Assembly: GCF_004023625.1 (NCBI RefSeq)
Contig: NZ_RPDJ01000042.1
Span: 28,987-92,986, forward strand
DNA: 64,000 nt
DNA from: Streptomyces cavernae
GTDB lineage: Bacteria > Actinomycetota > Actinomycetes > Streptomycetales > Streptomycetaceae
Reading direction: 5' to 3'
Below, piece after piece: positions 15,642 to 23,923 of this stretch; the stretch's first letter is position 1; each line of letters opens with the position of its first letter. A program made the position numbers and the translations under genes. The notes beneath the pieces are model-generated. The model ran no database searches, was not told the DNA's origin, and was given only the letters and a program-made list of their open reading frames with translations.

Positions 15642-17162
15642 TCAGGGAGCGTCGACCATGCCGTACTTCGGCACGGTCACCGTGCGGGCCCCCGGCGTGC
15701 CGCCGAGGACGACCTTGCGGTACGTGACGTTGTTGGCCGTGCTCTCCTCCTTGAGCCGGTTGTCGGGGTTGGCGATGACCTGGATGTAGTAGGTGCCGTT
15801 CGGCAGATCCGTGACATCGAAGGACTGGCCGGGCCGGGACTGCTCGTAGGTGTCGCCGCTGCCGATGTCGAGCACCTCGCGCACGGAGACGGAGGTCTCC
15901 TCACCGCAGGCGCTTTCGAGGTCGGTGCTTTCCGGGTGCCAGTTGGCGTTCTTCACCGTGTAGTCGATGGCGTCGGTGTTGGCCAGGCAGAACGCCTCCT
16001 TGCCGCTGCGGACTATCTCCTTTTTGTCCGCGCCGACCAGCCGGTAGCTGGCGAAGTCGGTGAAGTGCCAGTGGTCGTGGAGGTCCCGGGCGTCCCACTC
16101 CATCGTGCCGGCGGGCGTGTACCCGACCTGCGTGCCCTTGGCGTCGTAGAAGTACTGGTACGCGTCCATCTTCTCCTGGCCGGCACGGCGGAACCCGTCC
16201 ACGACCAGCGGCGAGGCGCCGCCGTTCCAGACGGTGGCGCCGAAGGCGAGGTAATCCTTCTTCGGGACCGTTTCGCCGTCGCCCTCTCCTCCGTCGGTTA
16301 TGGAGATGCCGAACGCCGGAAGGGCACGCAGGTCGGGCTTGGGCGCGTTGGGCGGTACCTCTGCCTTGCCGGACGGACGGCGGGCGGCCGGCTTCGGGTT
16401 CTTCGACTCGTTCTCCTGCCCGCGCTGGACGCCGGCCAGACCCCGGCCCTCGCCGGAGTCCTGCCCGCGGATCGTCACCTTGATGGTCTGGGTCTCGTTC
16501 GGCATACCGAACAGGTCGCGGTACTTCTTCGCCACCGATACCTTCGCGGTGTAGACGCCGGCGGGCAGGTCGAGCGCGTCCTCATCACGGAACCCCGGGG
16601 ACGTGGCTGCCGCCCAGCCCTTCTCGACACCCCATACCCCACCGAGCGCGAACGGGTTGCTGGCGCAGACCGAGGGGTACTTCGAGGTGGTCGGGGCGTC
16701 CGGCCGGATCCGGCCCGCCCGGTCGTTCGGGCAGAACGACTGCGTGGTGTCGGCCACCTTCGCGCCCGACGCGTCGCTGAGGCTGACCTCGAGGAAGTTC
16801 GGCAGGCCGGAGAAGTCCTTCACCAGGCCCTCGGGCAGGGTCTTGGTCACCGTCCGGCTACCGGAGCGGATCACCTGCGACGCGACGACGGGGTCGTCGT
16901 AGGACTTGCGTGTCACCTTCATTTCCAGCGGTCCACCGTCGACCGTGATGTAGGTGCCGAGGTTCAGGTAGACCCCCCGCTCACCTCGCCATGGGCTGAG
17001 GGTCACCGAGGAGGAAGAGGCGATCAGGTTGAGCTTCGGCGTACCCGCCTGGGGCGCCGCTCCCGCGCCGGGCGCCACGACGGTTCCGGCGGCGGCGACT
17101 GTGAAGGCGGCGGCGGCGATGATCGCCGAACGCCGTAAGGCCCGGGGGTGGTGTCTGGTCAT
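15642..17162 (-). CDS. Secreted lysyl oxidase family protein
   Basis: The product from ATG 17162 is 506 aa. It has a signal peptide (basic start, then a hydrophobic stretch from about 12 to 35), an N-terminal region of about 230 residues, a linker rich in Lys/Pro, and a C-terminal lysyl-oxidase domain with DLHDHWHFTDFASYRL (copper-binding His cluster), EAFCLANTDAIDY and a late PNGTYYIQVIANPDN. Family enzymes are copper amine oxidases acting on peptidyl lysine outside the cell; bacterial members are poorly studied. Upstream AGAAAGAG may serve as ribosome site. The gene fills the block between repeat copies 2 and 3. Confidence 0.8.
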   Translation of the reverse strand: MTRHHPRALRRSAIIAAAAFTVAAAGTVVAPGAGAAPQAGTPKLNLIASSSSVTLSPWRGERGVYLNLGTYITVDGGPLEMKVTRKSYDDPVVASQVIRSGSRTVTKTLPEGLVKDFSGLPNFLEVSLSDASGAKVADTTQSFCPNDRAGRIRPDAPTTSKYPSVCASNPFALGGVWGVEKGWAAATSPGFRDEDALDLPAGVYTAKVSVAKKYRDLFGMPNETQTIKVTIRGQDSGEGRGLAGVQRGQENESKNPKPAARRPSGKAEVPPNAPKPDLRALPAFGISITDGGEGDGETVPKKDYLAFGATVWNGGASPLVVDGFRRAGQEKMDAYQYFYDAKGTQVGYTPAGTMEWDARDLHDHWHFTDFASYRLVGADKKEIVRSGKEAFCLANTDAIDYTVKNANWHPESTDLESACGEETSVSVREVLDIGSGDTYEQSRPGQSFDVTDLPNGTYYIQVIANPDNRLKEESTANNVTYRKVVLGGTPGARTVTVPKYGMVDAP

Positions 17163-17599
17163 GAGTGCTCTTTCTGCGTCTGGTCGGGACGGCCGTGCAC
17201 TTCTTGCGGCACCGAGGGGGACCCTCACGTGCCATCTGTGAACAGTGTGAGAAGTCGCTTCAGGTTGCTCGGCAGCCGAAAGTGCCCTGAATGTCGGCTG
17301 TTTGCCGCTGTCAGCTCGGTGTTCCCAAGGGCGGCAAGACCCGGGACGGCCGCTTCCGGACCCCGTGGCCGACGTGCTCAGGGCCCACGATCCGCTCTCG
17401 TCGCGGCCGGAGTAATTCCCGGTCCGGAGACCAACCTCGGTCCGGGGTTTTCGACTGGAGCAAAGCGCAGCGGCGGCTCACACAGAAGCCACCGCACTCG
17501 CTGACGTACAACACGGGCCCAGACGGCGTACTCGCAGGGTGATCCCAACTCGTCTGCGGCGAGAGCCGCACGGTCGGCCTCACGGCCCACAGGCCCACG
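17163..17599. other. Upstream region of lysyl-oxidase-family gene
   Basis: About 440 bp with no convincing gene. It should contain the promoter of the reverse-strand gene. Nothing else recognised. Confidence 0.4.
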
Positions 17600-17645
17600 G
17601 CTCTCTACTGGCCGCCTCGTTGGCGAGAAACCGCCAGTAGAGAGC
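17600..17645. terminator. Hairpin with perfect 13-bp stem
   Basis: GCTCTCTACTGGC (17600-17612) pairs with GCCAGTAGAGAGC (17633-17645). The 20-nt loop contains a second small stem CGCC/GGCG. It lies 20 bp before repeat copy 3, where DNA related to that before copy 2 begins. It may be a terminator or an end structure of the inserted block. Confidence 0.55.
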
Positions 17646-17665
17646 TTGTGGGGTCGAGGGTCGAC

Positions 17666-17770
17666 TTCTCCGGGCCGGAGAAGACCACGGCTTATCCAGC
17701 TTCGGTCGCCGGCGCCTGACCTGTGCCTGACCGGCGGTCCGGTCGGCGTTGCCGGTGATTGTCGGTCGTA
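17666..17770 (+). repeat. Direct repeat copy 3: monooxygenase 3' end
   Basis: Decodes as GPEKTTAYPASVAGA and stop (TGA 17717-17719), followed by CTGACCGGCGGTCCGGTCGGC like copies 1 and 2. It is the most diverged copy. Beyond it the order looks like ordinary chromosome. Confidence 0.75.
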
Positions 17771-17795
17771 CTCCCGCCCTGATGTCCCGTCCTGA

Positions 17796-18371
17796 TCAGG
17801 TGTTCGGCTCCAGCTTGCAGGGGGAGATCTTGCCCTTGAAGAGGGAGTAGGCGAAGCCGGCGGGGCTGGCGCCCTCTGCGGCGTAGTTGTCGATCCTCAA
17901 CGTGTCGCCCTGCTTCAGGGTCTTCTTCCACTTCTTCGCCTTCTCCGTCGGCGGACCCGCCGGCTCGTCCACCGCGGCGGGGTCGATCCCGACGATCTGG
18001 GCCAGCAGTTGGGCCTCGGGAACGGCGCACCGCATCTTGCTCGGCACCTGGTTCACCTGGGTGTTGACACCCGCCTCCTCCAGCTTGCGCACCAGGTCCT
18101 GCTGCTCGGGCCCGCTGAGAACGATGTCATCCAGCTTGAGAGTGACAGTGCCGTCGGAGTTCTTCTCGACCGCGTACGCGGGCGTGGTCCCCGCACCCGG
18201 CATGGCGACGACGGCGGCCGCCGCCACACCGCAGGTGGCCAGAGCGATGCCCACGCGGCCCGGGGTAACCACACGGCGGGCCGTGGAGGGTACGGGGCCG
18301 TCCTCGGCCGCCCGCAGCGCCACCTCACCCTTGAGTTCGTTCAGCAGTCGGTCTTCGAACATCGTGTTCAC
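17796..18371 (-). CDS. Putative membrane anti-sigma factor / sigma-linked protein
   Basis: The 191-aa product has a cytoplasmic N-terminus (MFEDRLLNELKGEVALRA), one membrane segment at about 41-66 and an external domain of about 125 residues with two Cys. The GTG start overlaps the sigma-factor stop (GTGA), so the genes are translationally coupled. That order (ECF sigma then single-pass protein) suggests it binds and restrains the sigma factor, but no zinc-binding HXXXCXXC anti-sigma motif is present. It may be a distinct class. Confidence 0.55.
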   Translation of the reverse strand: MNTMFEDRLLNELKGEVALRAAEDGPVPSTARRVVTPGRVGIALATCGVAAAAVVAMPGAGTTPAYAVEKNSDGTVTLKLDDIVLSGPEQQDLVRKLEEAGVNTQVNQVPSKMRCAVPEAQLLAQIVGIDPAAVDEPAGPPTEKAKKWKKTLKQGDTLRIDNYAAEGASPAGFAYSLFKGKISPCKLEPNT

Positions 18372-18952
18372 GCGTTTCCCCTCATATACGAAATTGATGT
18401 GACTTCAGAACCCGGCAACCCGCCCTGCTGCTCTGCGCGCTTGGCCGCCGCGCGCAGGGTCTTGCGGGCGCGGTGCAGCCGCACCCGTGCCGCGACCGGG
18501 CCTATGCCGAGAGCCTTCGCGGCTTCCGAGACGGTCAGCTGGTCCACGACGACGAGTTCGAGGACCGCCCGCTCGCCCTCCGGGAGCCCGGCGAGCGCCT
18601 CACGGTGGCGCCGTGCGGCGGCCTCGGCGTCGATGCGCTCCTCGAGCCGGACGACGTCGTCCGGCTCGAGGAGCCGGCGCCCGGCGACACGGGCGTTGGC
18701 CCGCGACTCGCGGGCGGCCCGTCGCCACTCGGCCGATACGGCGTTGCGCGCTATGCCGTACAGCCAGGCCGTCTCGCTCCCGCGGCCCGGGCGGTAGGTG
18801 TCCGCCGAGTCGAGCATCGCCAAGAACACCTCGGCGGTGACGTCGGCGACCAGATGCGGATCGGTGATCCGCCGCGCCACGAACCGCGTCACGCCGTCGA
18901 CATGACGTCGGTAGAACTCCTCGAACGCGGCAGGATCCCTTACTAAGTGCAC
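18368..18952 (-). CDS. ECF RNA polymerase sigma factor
   Basis: The 194-aa product has region 2 (FEEFYRRHVDGVTRFVARR, then DVTAEVFLAML, TAWLYGIARNAVSAEWRR) and region 4 (LPEGERAVLELVVVDQLTVSEAAKALGI, then RVRLHRARKTLR). It directs RNA polymerase to a regulon, probably including its own operon. Starts at GTG 18952 with AGAGGGAG upstream. It is followed by the overlapping membrane partner. Confidence 0.88.
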   Translation of the reverse strand: MHLVRDPAAFEEFYRRHVDGVTRFVARRITDPHLVADVTAEVFLAMLDSADTYRPGRGSETAWLYGIARNAVSAEWRRAARESRANARVAGRRLLEPDDVVRLEERIDAEAAARRHREALAGLPEGERAVLELVVVDQLTVSEAAKALGIGPVAARVRLHRARKTLRAAAKRAEQQGGLPGSEVTSISYMRGNA

Positions 18953-19106
18953 GCGATCGCTCCCTCTGCTTTCACCCGGATCACCGGCCGGGCGGACGCT
19001 CCGCCCGGGAGGCCGCCCCGGCTCCGGGCCGGCCTACACCTCTTCTTGGTCGATGGTCGGAAAGGTGTTACAGGATCCTTCGGGGAGATGTTCTTCGGGC
19101 GCCCAA

Positions 19107-19275
19107 GCCCCTTGGGGGTCTGGCGGGAGGCGCTCACGCTCCTTGGGAGGTTGGGGGCGCGGGCGGCTACGCCCCTTGGGGGTCTGGCGGGAGGCGCCCA
19201 CGCTCCTTGGGAGGTTGGGGGCGCGGGCGGCTACGCCCCTTGGGCGTCTGGCGCGCAGGCGGCTACCGGGTAGTT
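19107..19275 (+). repeat. 64-bp tandem repeat (2.6 units)
   Basis: Units start at 19107, 19171 and 19235 with GCCCCTTGGGGGTCTGGCGG and are nearly identical; the third is cut short. Each unit contains two CCTTGGG boxes. It lies between the divergent-side promoter of the sigma gene and the end of the NlpC/P60 gene, with no coding role seen. Confidence 0.8.
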
Positions 19276-19308
19276 GGGCGCGCCCGCGAGCGCCGGCGGC
19301 CAGGCGGC

Positions 19309-20367
19309 TCACCGCCGCGCGGGCTCCCCGCCCGGGTCGGGACGTACGGCACCGAGCACCGGGTTGGCCGCGATCGGCGACACCGTCACCGTGGTCCCAG
19401 GACGGGGCGCCTGCACCACCTTCCCACCGCCGAGGTACATGGCCACGTGCGTGGCGTCGGGGAAGTACACGACGAGGTCCCCGGGCCGCAGTTCGTGCAG
19501 GGACACACGCCGCAGCCGGGCCCACTGGGCCTGGCTGGTCCGCGGGATCGGCCGCCCGGCGTTCGCCCACGCCCGGGAGGTGAGTCCCGAACAGTCGTAG
19601 CCGTGGGGGCCCGTGGCACCCCACACATACGGTTTGCCGATCTGCCGGAGGGCGTAGCGCACCGCGGCCTCGCCCGCCGGCGACGGGGTGCGCGTGCCGC
19701 CCAGGACCCCCGATGTGATCATCGTCCGCTGTGCCCGTGCCACCTCGCGCCGCTCCGACGCGGCTACCGCGGCGCGCTGTTCGGCGTTGAGCGACGCGAG
19801 AAGTTTCTCGACCTCCGCGAGCCGCTCGCGTACCGCGTCGCGTGACTTCTTCTGCCGTTCGGCGAGGGCGAGTTGACCGTCCAGGGCGGTCCGTGCGCGC
19901 ACCGCCAGCCGGGCGGTGGTGCGTTCGTCCTCGGTGAGCCGGTTCACGGTCTCGGCCCGCTCACGCGCCAACTGCCGGATCACATGCCCCTGTTCGAGAG
20001 CGCGCTGTGGGTCGTCGGCGAGGAACATACGCATGAGCGGGGTGATGTCGTCGGCACCCTGGTACTGCTGGCGGGCGAGCCGTCCGGCGGCGTCTCGGCT
20101 GTGGTGGAGCGAGATCCGGGCCCTGGCGAGGCGCCGGCCGATGCGGGCGACCTCGGCCCGCTGCGTTCTCAGCCTCTCCTCGGTGGCGTTGTACCTCTCG
20201 GTGGCCCGCTCGGCCTCCCGGTACAGCCGCCCGAGGTCCGCCAGCAGTTCACCGGCGGAGCGCTCGGCGGGCTTCGGCACGGCCGCCACGGGAGTGGGGG
20301 CGAGGACAGCACCGGCCGCCATCGCCGCCGTGCACACCAGACGCAGCAGGGTTCCCGACAATGACAT
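19309..20367 (-). CDS. Secreted NlpC/P60 peptidoglycan endopeptidase with coiled-coil N-terminus
   Basis: The 352-aa precursor has a signal peptide (to about AVA-29), a long coiled coil at about 35-215 rich in Arg/Glu, and a C-terminal NlpC/P60 domain at about 232-340 with catalytic Cys259 (GYDCSGLTSRAW) and His307 (DATHVAMYLG). It should cut cell-wall peptides outside the membrane, with the coiled coil regulating it as in RipA/Rpf-linked enzymes. ATG 20367 has GGAGG (20370-20374) just upstream. The longer open frame to 20481 lacks a signal at its start. Confidence 0.9.
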   Translation of the reverse strand: MSLSGTLLRLVCTAAMAAGAVLAPTPVAAVPKPAERSAGELLADLGRLYREAERATERYNATEERLRTQRAEVARIGRRLARARISLHHSRDAAGRLARQQYQGADDITPLMRMFLADDPQRALEQGHVIRQLARERAETVNRLTEDERTTARLAVRARTALDGQLALAERQKKSRDAVRERLAEVEKLLASLNAEQRAAVAASERREVARAQRTMITSGVLGGTRTPSPAGEAAVRYALRQIGKPYVWGATGPHGYDCSGLTSRAWANAGRPIPRTSQAQWARLRRVSLHELRPGDLVVYFPDATHVAMYLGGGKVVQAPRPGTTVTVSPIAANPVLGAVRPDPGGEPARR

Positions 20368-20464
20368 CACCTCCGCTGCGGGACGGCCCCTCCGCCCCGC
20401 AGGGGGAGGACTAGCGGGTCCGGCCGGACCGTGCGCGGAGGCTCGGCGGTGCGGGCCGGGGAGG

Positions 20465-20827
20465 TCACTCGTCGGCGGCATCCGCCCCGGCGTCCGGCGT
20501 AACGCCCGGGCCGGGGCCGGACGGACGCTCGGGTTTTGACCAAGGCCACTTGAGCCGACGGCCCTTGTCGCCCTCGGGGTCGAACGCGTACTTCCAGCCC
20601 TGGTGAAGGCCGAGACTCCCCCAGGCGCGGCTGAGCTTGCCCGGGGGGACCCCCATGCTCGTGCCCGCCTGCACCCGCCGGTAGACGAGCACGGTCGGCG
20701 GACCCCCGGCCGCGTCCGGCACCGGCACGCGATAGGTCTTCGGCGGATGCCCGGTCGGCCCGAGCAGCACGGGCAGCACCCGCCCGTCGAGGGGGCCGCC
20801 TTCGAACAGGGTGTCTTCGCTCTTCAC
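20465..20827 (-). CDS. Hypothetical protein, about 120 aa
   Basis: From GTG 20827 the frame reads MKSEDTLFEGGPLDGRVLPVLLG, then YRVPVPDAAGG, WKYAFDPEGD and a Pro/Gly-rich tail. I recognise no family. The start 10 bases after the TetR stop suggests a shared transcript. An upstream ATG at 20866 would overlap the TetR gene. Confidence 0.55.
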   Translation of the reverse strand: MKSEDTLFEGGPLDGRVLPVLLGPTGHPPKTYRVPVPDAAGGPPTVLVYRRVQAGTSMGVPPGKLSRAWGSLGLHQGWKYAFDPEGDKGRRLKWPWSKPERPSGPGPGVTPDAGADAADE

Positions 20828-20837
20828 CGGACCAGTG

Positions 20838-21563
20838 TCACAGCAGATGCCGGGCGTCCCCGACAACCGGCAGCACCCGGCGGGCCAGTCCGCCGACGGG
20901 ACCGTCGGCGGACTCCAGCACCAGGGCGGCCCGTACGACGCCGGCGGTCTGCGCGTCCCGGCCCGCGGTGGCCAGCAGACTGGCCACGAACTGCTCGACG
21001 AGCCAGTCCCGCAACTCCTCGACGGGCGGCCGCTTTCCCTCGTCGAGCCAGATCAACGAGGCGCCCTCCACGGCACTGATCCACATCCGCACGGTCATCC
21101 TGAGCCGGGGGCCCGGCTCGCCGGCGCGGAGGTGACTCAGGATGTGCTCGGCGGCCGCCCGCCGCACCCCGTCGACTATGGCGGTGGTCCGTGACGTCTC
21201 CACCACGCTCCCGCCCTGCAACAGGGCGCTGAACCCGGCGTCGTGCTCGTCGACGAAGGCGAGATAACGGTCGAGGGCGTTGCCGAGCCGGCGGGTGAGC
21301 GGGCCCTGCGGAGGCTCCGCGAAACAGTGCTCGAGCTCGTCGGCGGCGGTGCGCAGCGCGGCCTCGTACAGCTGCTGCTTCCCACCCGGGAAGTACCGGT
21401 ACACCAGCGGCCGTGAGACTCCCGCCGCCTCCGCCACGTCGTCGAGGGAGACCTCCTCGGGGGCCCGGTGGGCGAAGAGGGTGAGCGCGGCCTCGAGCAG
21501 TTGGCTGCGCCGCTCCTCGACACTGAGCCGGCGGTAGGCGGGTGTGGGGGCCTGCGGGGTCAT
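20838..21563 (-). CDS. TetR family transcriptional regulator
   Basis: The 241-aa product starts MTPQAPTPAYRRLSVEERRS. The HTH is LFAHRAPEEVSLDDVAEAAGVSRPLVYRYFPGGKQQLYEAAL at about 29-70, and a helical ligand domain follows. Starts at ATG 21563; the frame extends to 21692, but that part is Pro/Arg noise. It follows the AurF-like gene in the same direction and may control the diiron gene pair (inference). Confidence 0.85.
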   Translation of the reverse strand: MTPQAPTPAYRRLSVEERRSQLLEAALTLFAHRAPEEVSLDDVAEAAGVSRPLVYRYFPGGKQQLYEAALRTAADELEHCFAEPPQGPLTRRLGNALDRYLAFVDEHDAGFSALLQGGSVVETSRTTAIVDGVRRAAAEHILSHLRAGEPGPRLRMTVRMWISAVEGASLIWLDEGKRPPVEELRDWLVEQFVASLLATAGRDAQTAGVVRAALVLESADGPVGGLARRVLPVVGDARHLL

Positions 21564-21664
21564 ACGGGGCAGCGTAATCGCCGTGCGGCGCCGCTGCCTG
21601 GGGTGGCGGGGCGGATGGCAGGGCGGGTGGCCGGCGGATGGCCGGCGGGTGGCCGGGCGGAGCC

Positions 21665-22639
21665 CTACGCCAGCAGCCCGGAAGACCTCCACAATCGTCG
21701 CCCCGCGCCCCGCAACACCCCGATGTCATCCAGGAAGTCGGTCAGGCGCTTCGCTCCGGTCTGCATCACCTCGCGCCGGTGCCCGCTCGCCCGCACCTGG
21801 GCGACGGCCTCCCGGCGGTCGAGACCGACATTCGTGTACACCTGCGGATTGACGAAGGCGAGGGAGAGGACCCGGGCCGCCTCCCCGCTGCTGATCCGCG
21901 TCAGCTCCCGCTCCCAGCGCGGAGCGGTCACCATCTGCCGCCGCAACTCCTCACGCGCGTACCGCACATGCCGTGCCTCCTCCACCACGTGGATCCGCGT
22001 CACCCCGCGCACCAGCGGCTGCACCCGCTCGTCCGGAAACGTCAGCCGCTGCATCCAGTCGAGGATCTCCTCACCGAGCAGTGTGCACGCGAACGAACCG
22101 GGCGTCGTGGACACCGTCTTCAGCACCCGCGCCAGATTGTGGTGCAGCCGCGACACCGGATACCCGGGCACGCCGCTCTTCTCGATGAACCGCGCGAACA
22201 TCATCGAGTGCCGGCACTCGTCCGCGATCTCGGTGAGCGCATAGCGCACATGCGCGCTGGTCACGGACTTGTCGTAGATGTGCCGCACCAGCAGCTGCAT
22301 CAGGATGATCTCGAACCAGATGCCGAGCGAGGCCAGCGAGGCCGCCTCGTGGCGCGCGAGGTCCATGCGCTGCCGCTCGGACATCCGCCGCCACAACGGG
22401 GTGTCGTAGAGCGAGACCAGCTCGGGCGGCCAGAACCACTTGCCGTCCTCGAAGGGCGCATCCCAGTCCAGCTCCCGGTCGGGGTCGAAGGAGTGCCTGG
22501 CGGAGGATTCCAGCAACCGCCGGGCGACCGACTCGCGGTCCTTGAGGACACCGAGCGCGTCACTGAGGTCGTGCACGTTACCGTGGGTCACAGCTGTTAT
22601 GAGACTACCTGTCAGCAAGGTCGTCAATCCCTCGCGCAT
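21665..22639 (-). CDS. AurF-like diiron oxygenase
   Basis: The product is about 324 aa. Features include KWFWPPELVSLYDTPLW, ASLASLGIWFEIILMQLL, EIADECRHSMMFARFIE and HVVEEARHVRYAREEL, the paired E-H ligand patterns of AurF-type N-oxygenase/diiron proteins. They activate O2 for amine or other oxidations, but the substrate here is unknown. It is divergent from another diiron-type gene with under 50 bp between start codons. The exact start is unsure: ATG 22639 is used, but a TTGACG at 22632 reading this way could be a promoter, which would put the start at a GTG further inside (22564-22591). Confidence 0.8.
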   Translation of the reverse strand: MREGLTTLLTGSLITAVTHGNVHDLSDALGVLKDRESVARRLLESSARHSFDPDRELDWDAPFEDGKWFWPPELVSLYDTPLWRRMSERQRMDLARHEAASLASLGIWFEIILMQLLVRHIYDKSVTSAHVRYALTEIADECRHSMMFARFIEKSGVPGYPVSRLHHNLARVLKTVSTTPGSFACTLLGEEILDWMQRLTFPDERVQPLVRGVTRIHVVEEARHVRYAREELRRQMVTAPRWERELTRISSGEAARVLSLAFVNPQVYTNVGLDRREAVAQVRASGHRREVMQTGAKRLTDFLDDIGVLRGAGRRLWRSSGLLA

Positions 22640-22683
22640 GCACTCGTTGACGCGACCTTCCGGCACGTGTGAGCGTGTCGGAC

Positions 22684-23790
22684 ATGTCTACGCATGACCT
22701 GTACGCCAAGGATCCCGACGGCCCGTTCTGGCAGGTGCCCGTCGCGGGTGCGGCACGGTTCAGCTGGGAGTACGACGAAGGCCGCGACCGCCTGCTCGCC
22801 CTGTACCAGAAGGGCAAGGACAAGCAGTGGGACGGCGCACTGCGCATCGACTGGGAGTTGGAGGTCGACCCCTGCAACGCGCTGGGCACGCCCGACGAGG
22901 CGATGTCGCTGTACGGGACCCGGTACTGGGCGAAGCTCACCGAGCGCGACAAGGGCGAACTGCGTCGGCACTACGCGGCATGGCAGTTCAGCCAGTTCCT
23001 GCACGGTGAGCAGGGCGCCATGATCTGCGCGGCACGCATCGTCGAGTCCGTCCCCGACATGGACGCCAAGTTCTACTCGGCGACGCAGACGATGGACGAG
23101 GCGCGACACGCGGAGATCTTCACCCGGTTCCTGCACGAGAAGATCGGCACGGTCTACCCGATCAATGACAGCCTCCAGTCCCTGCTGGGCGACACACTGC
23201 GCGACTCCCGCTGGGACATGCCCTACCTCGGCATGCAGGTCCTGATCGAGGGACTGGCCCTCGCCGCCTTCGGCGCCATCCGCGACACCACGGACAAGCC
23301 GCTGCCCCTGCAGATCCTGGCGTACGTCATGCAGGACGAGGCACGGCACGTGGCCTTCGGCCGGATGGCGCTGCGCGACTACTACAAGCAGCTCACCGAC
23401 ACCGAGCTCCGCGAACGCGAGGAATTCGTCATCGAGGGCTGCCACCTGATGCGCGACCGCCTGCGCGGCGTGGAGGTCCTGGAGAACTTCGGGATCCCCA
23501 GGGCGGAGGCGGAGCGGTTCAGCGAGGAGTCCGGGTTCCTGCGGCTCTTCAGGAAGTTGCTGTTCAGCCGGATCGTGCCCTGTGTGAAGGACATCGGCCT
23601 GTGGGGGAGGCGTCTGCAGGAGGCCTACGTGGACATGGGCGTCCTCGAGATGGGCGACTCCGACCTGGACCTCCTGATGACCCAGGACGAGGAGATCGCG
23701 GAACGCCTCGACGCGGAGCGCTTCGCGGCGGAGGAGCGGGAACGGGCCGCGGAGGTGGCCGAGGTGATCGAGTCCGGGGCGCGTCCCTGA
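22684..23790 (+). CDS. Ferritin-like (R2-type) diiron protein
   Basis: The 368-aa all-alpha protein has the ligand sets FLHGEQGAMI, MDEARHAEIFTRF and QDEARHVAFGRMAL, the ferritin-like/R2 iron site pattern. The C-terminus is a charged helix. It may be an oxygenase or oxidase partner of the divergent AurF-like protein; a true class I ribonucleotide reductase R2 is unlikely, since no R1 gene is present. ATG 22684 is chosen; GTG 22669 gives five more residues. Neither has a clear ribosome site. Confidence 0.8.
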   Translation: MSTHDLYAKDPDGPFWQVPVAGAARFSWEYDEGRDRLLALYQKGKDKQWDGALRIDWELEVDPCNALGTPDEAMSLYGTRYWAKLTERDKGELRRHYAAWQFSQFLHGEQGAMICAARIVESVPDMDAKFYSATQTMDEARHAEIFTRFLHEKIGTVYPINDSLQSLLGDTLRDSRWDMPYLGMQVLIEGLALAAFGAIRDTTDKPLPLQILAYVMQDEARHVAFGRMALRDYYKQLTDTELREREEFVIEGCHLMRDRLRGVEVLENFGIPRAEAERFSEESGFLRLFRKLLFSRIVPCVKDIGLWGRRLQEAYVDMGVLEMGDSDLDLLMTQDEEIAERLDAERFAAEERERAAEVAEVIESGARP

Positions 23791-23923
23791 GCGTCCGCCC
23801 GACGCGGTCCGCGCACGTCCCGTCGTAGCCCGCCGTCACAACCGGCGCCACGCACCTGCACCGCCCTCACCGTCGAACTCGCGGAGCCCGACGCCATGCT
23901 CCGCGTCTTCGAGGGTTGCGGAT

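Noticed and set aside
19107..19275. CRISPR array
   Set aside because: Direct tandem 64-bp units without unique spacers.
22669..23790. Class I ribonucleotide reductase beta subunit
   Set aside because: Iron-ligand patterns fit the broad family, but no alpha subunit is present and the radical-tyrosine context could not be confirmed.
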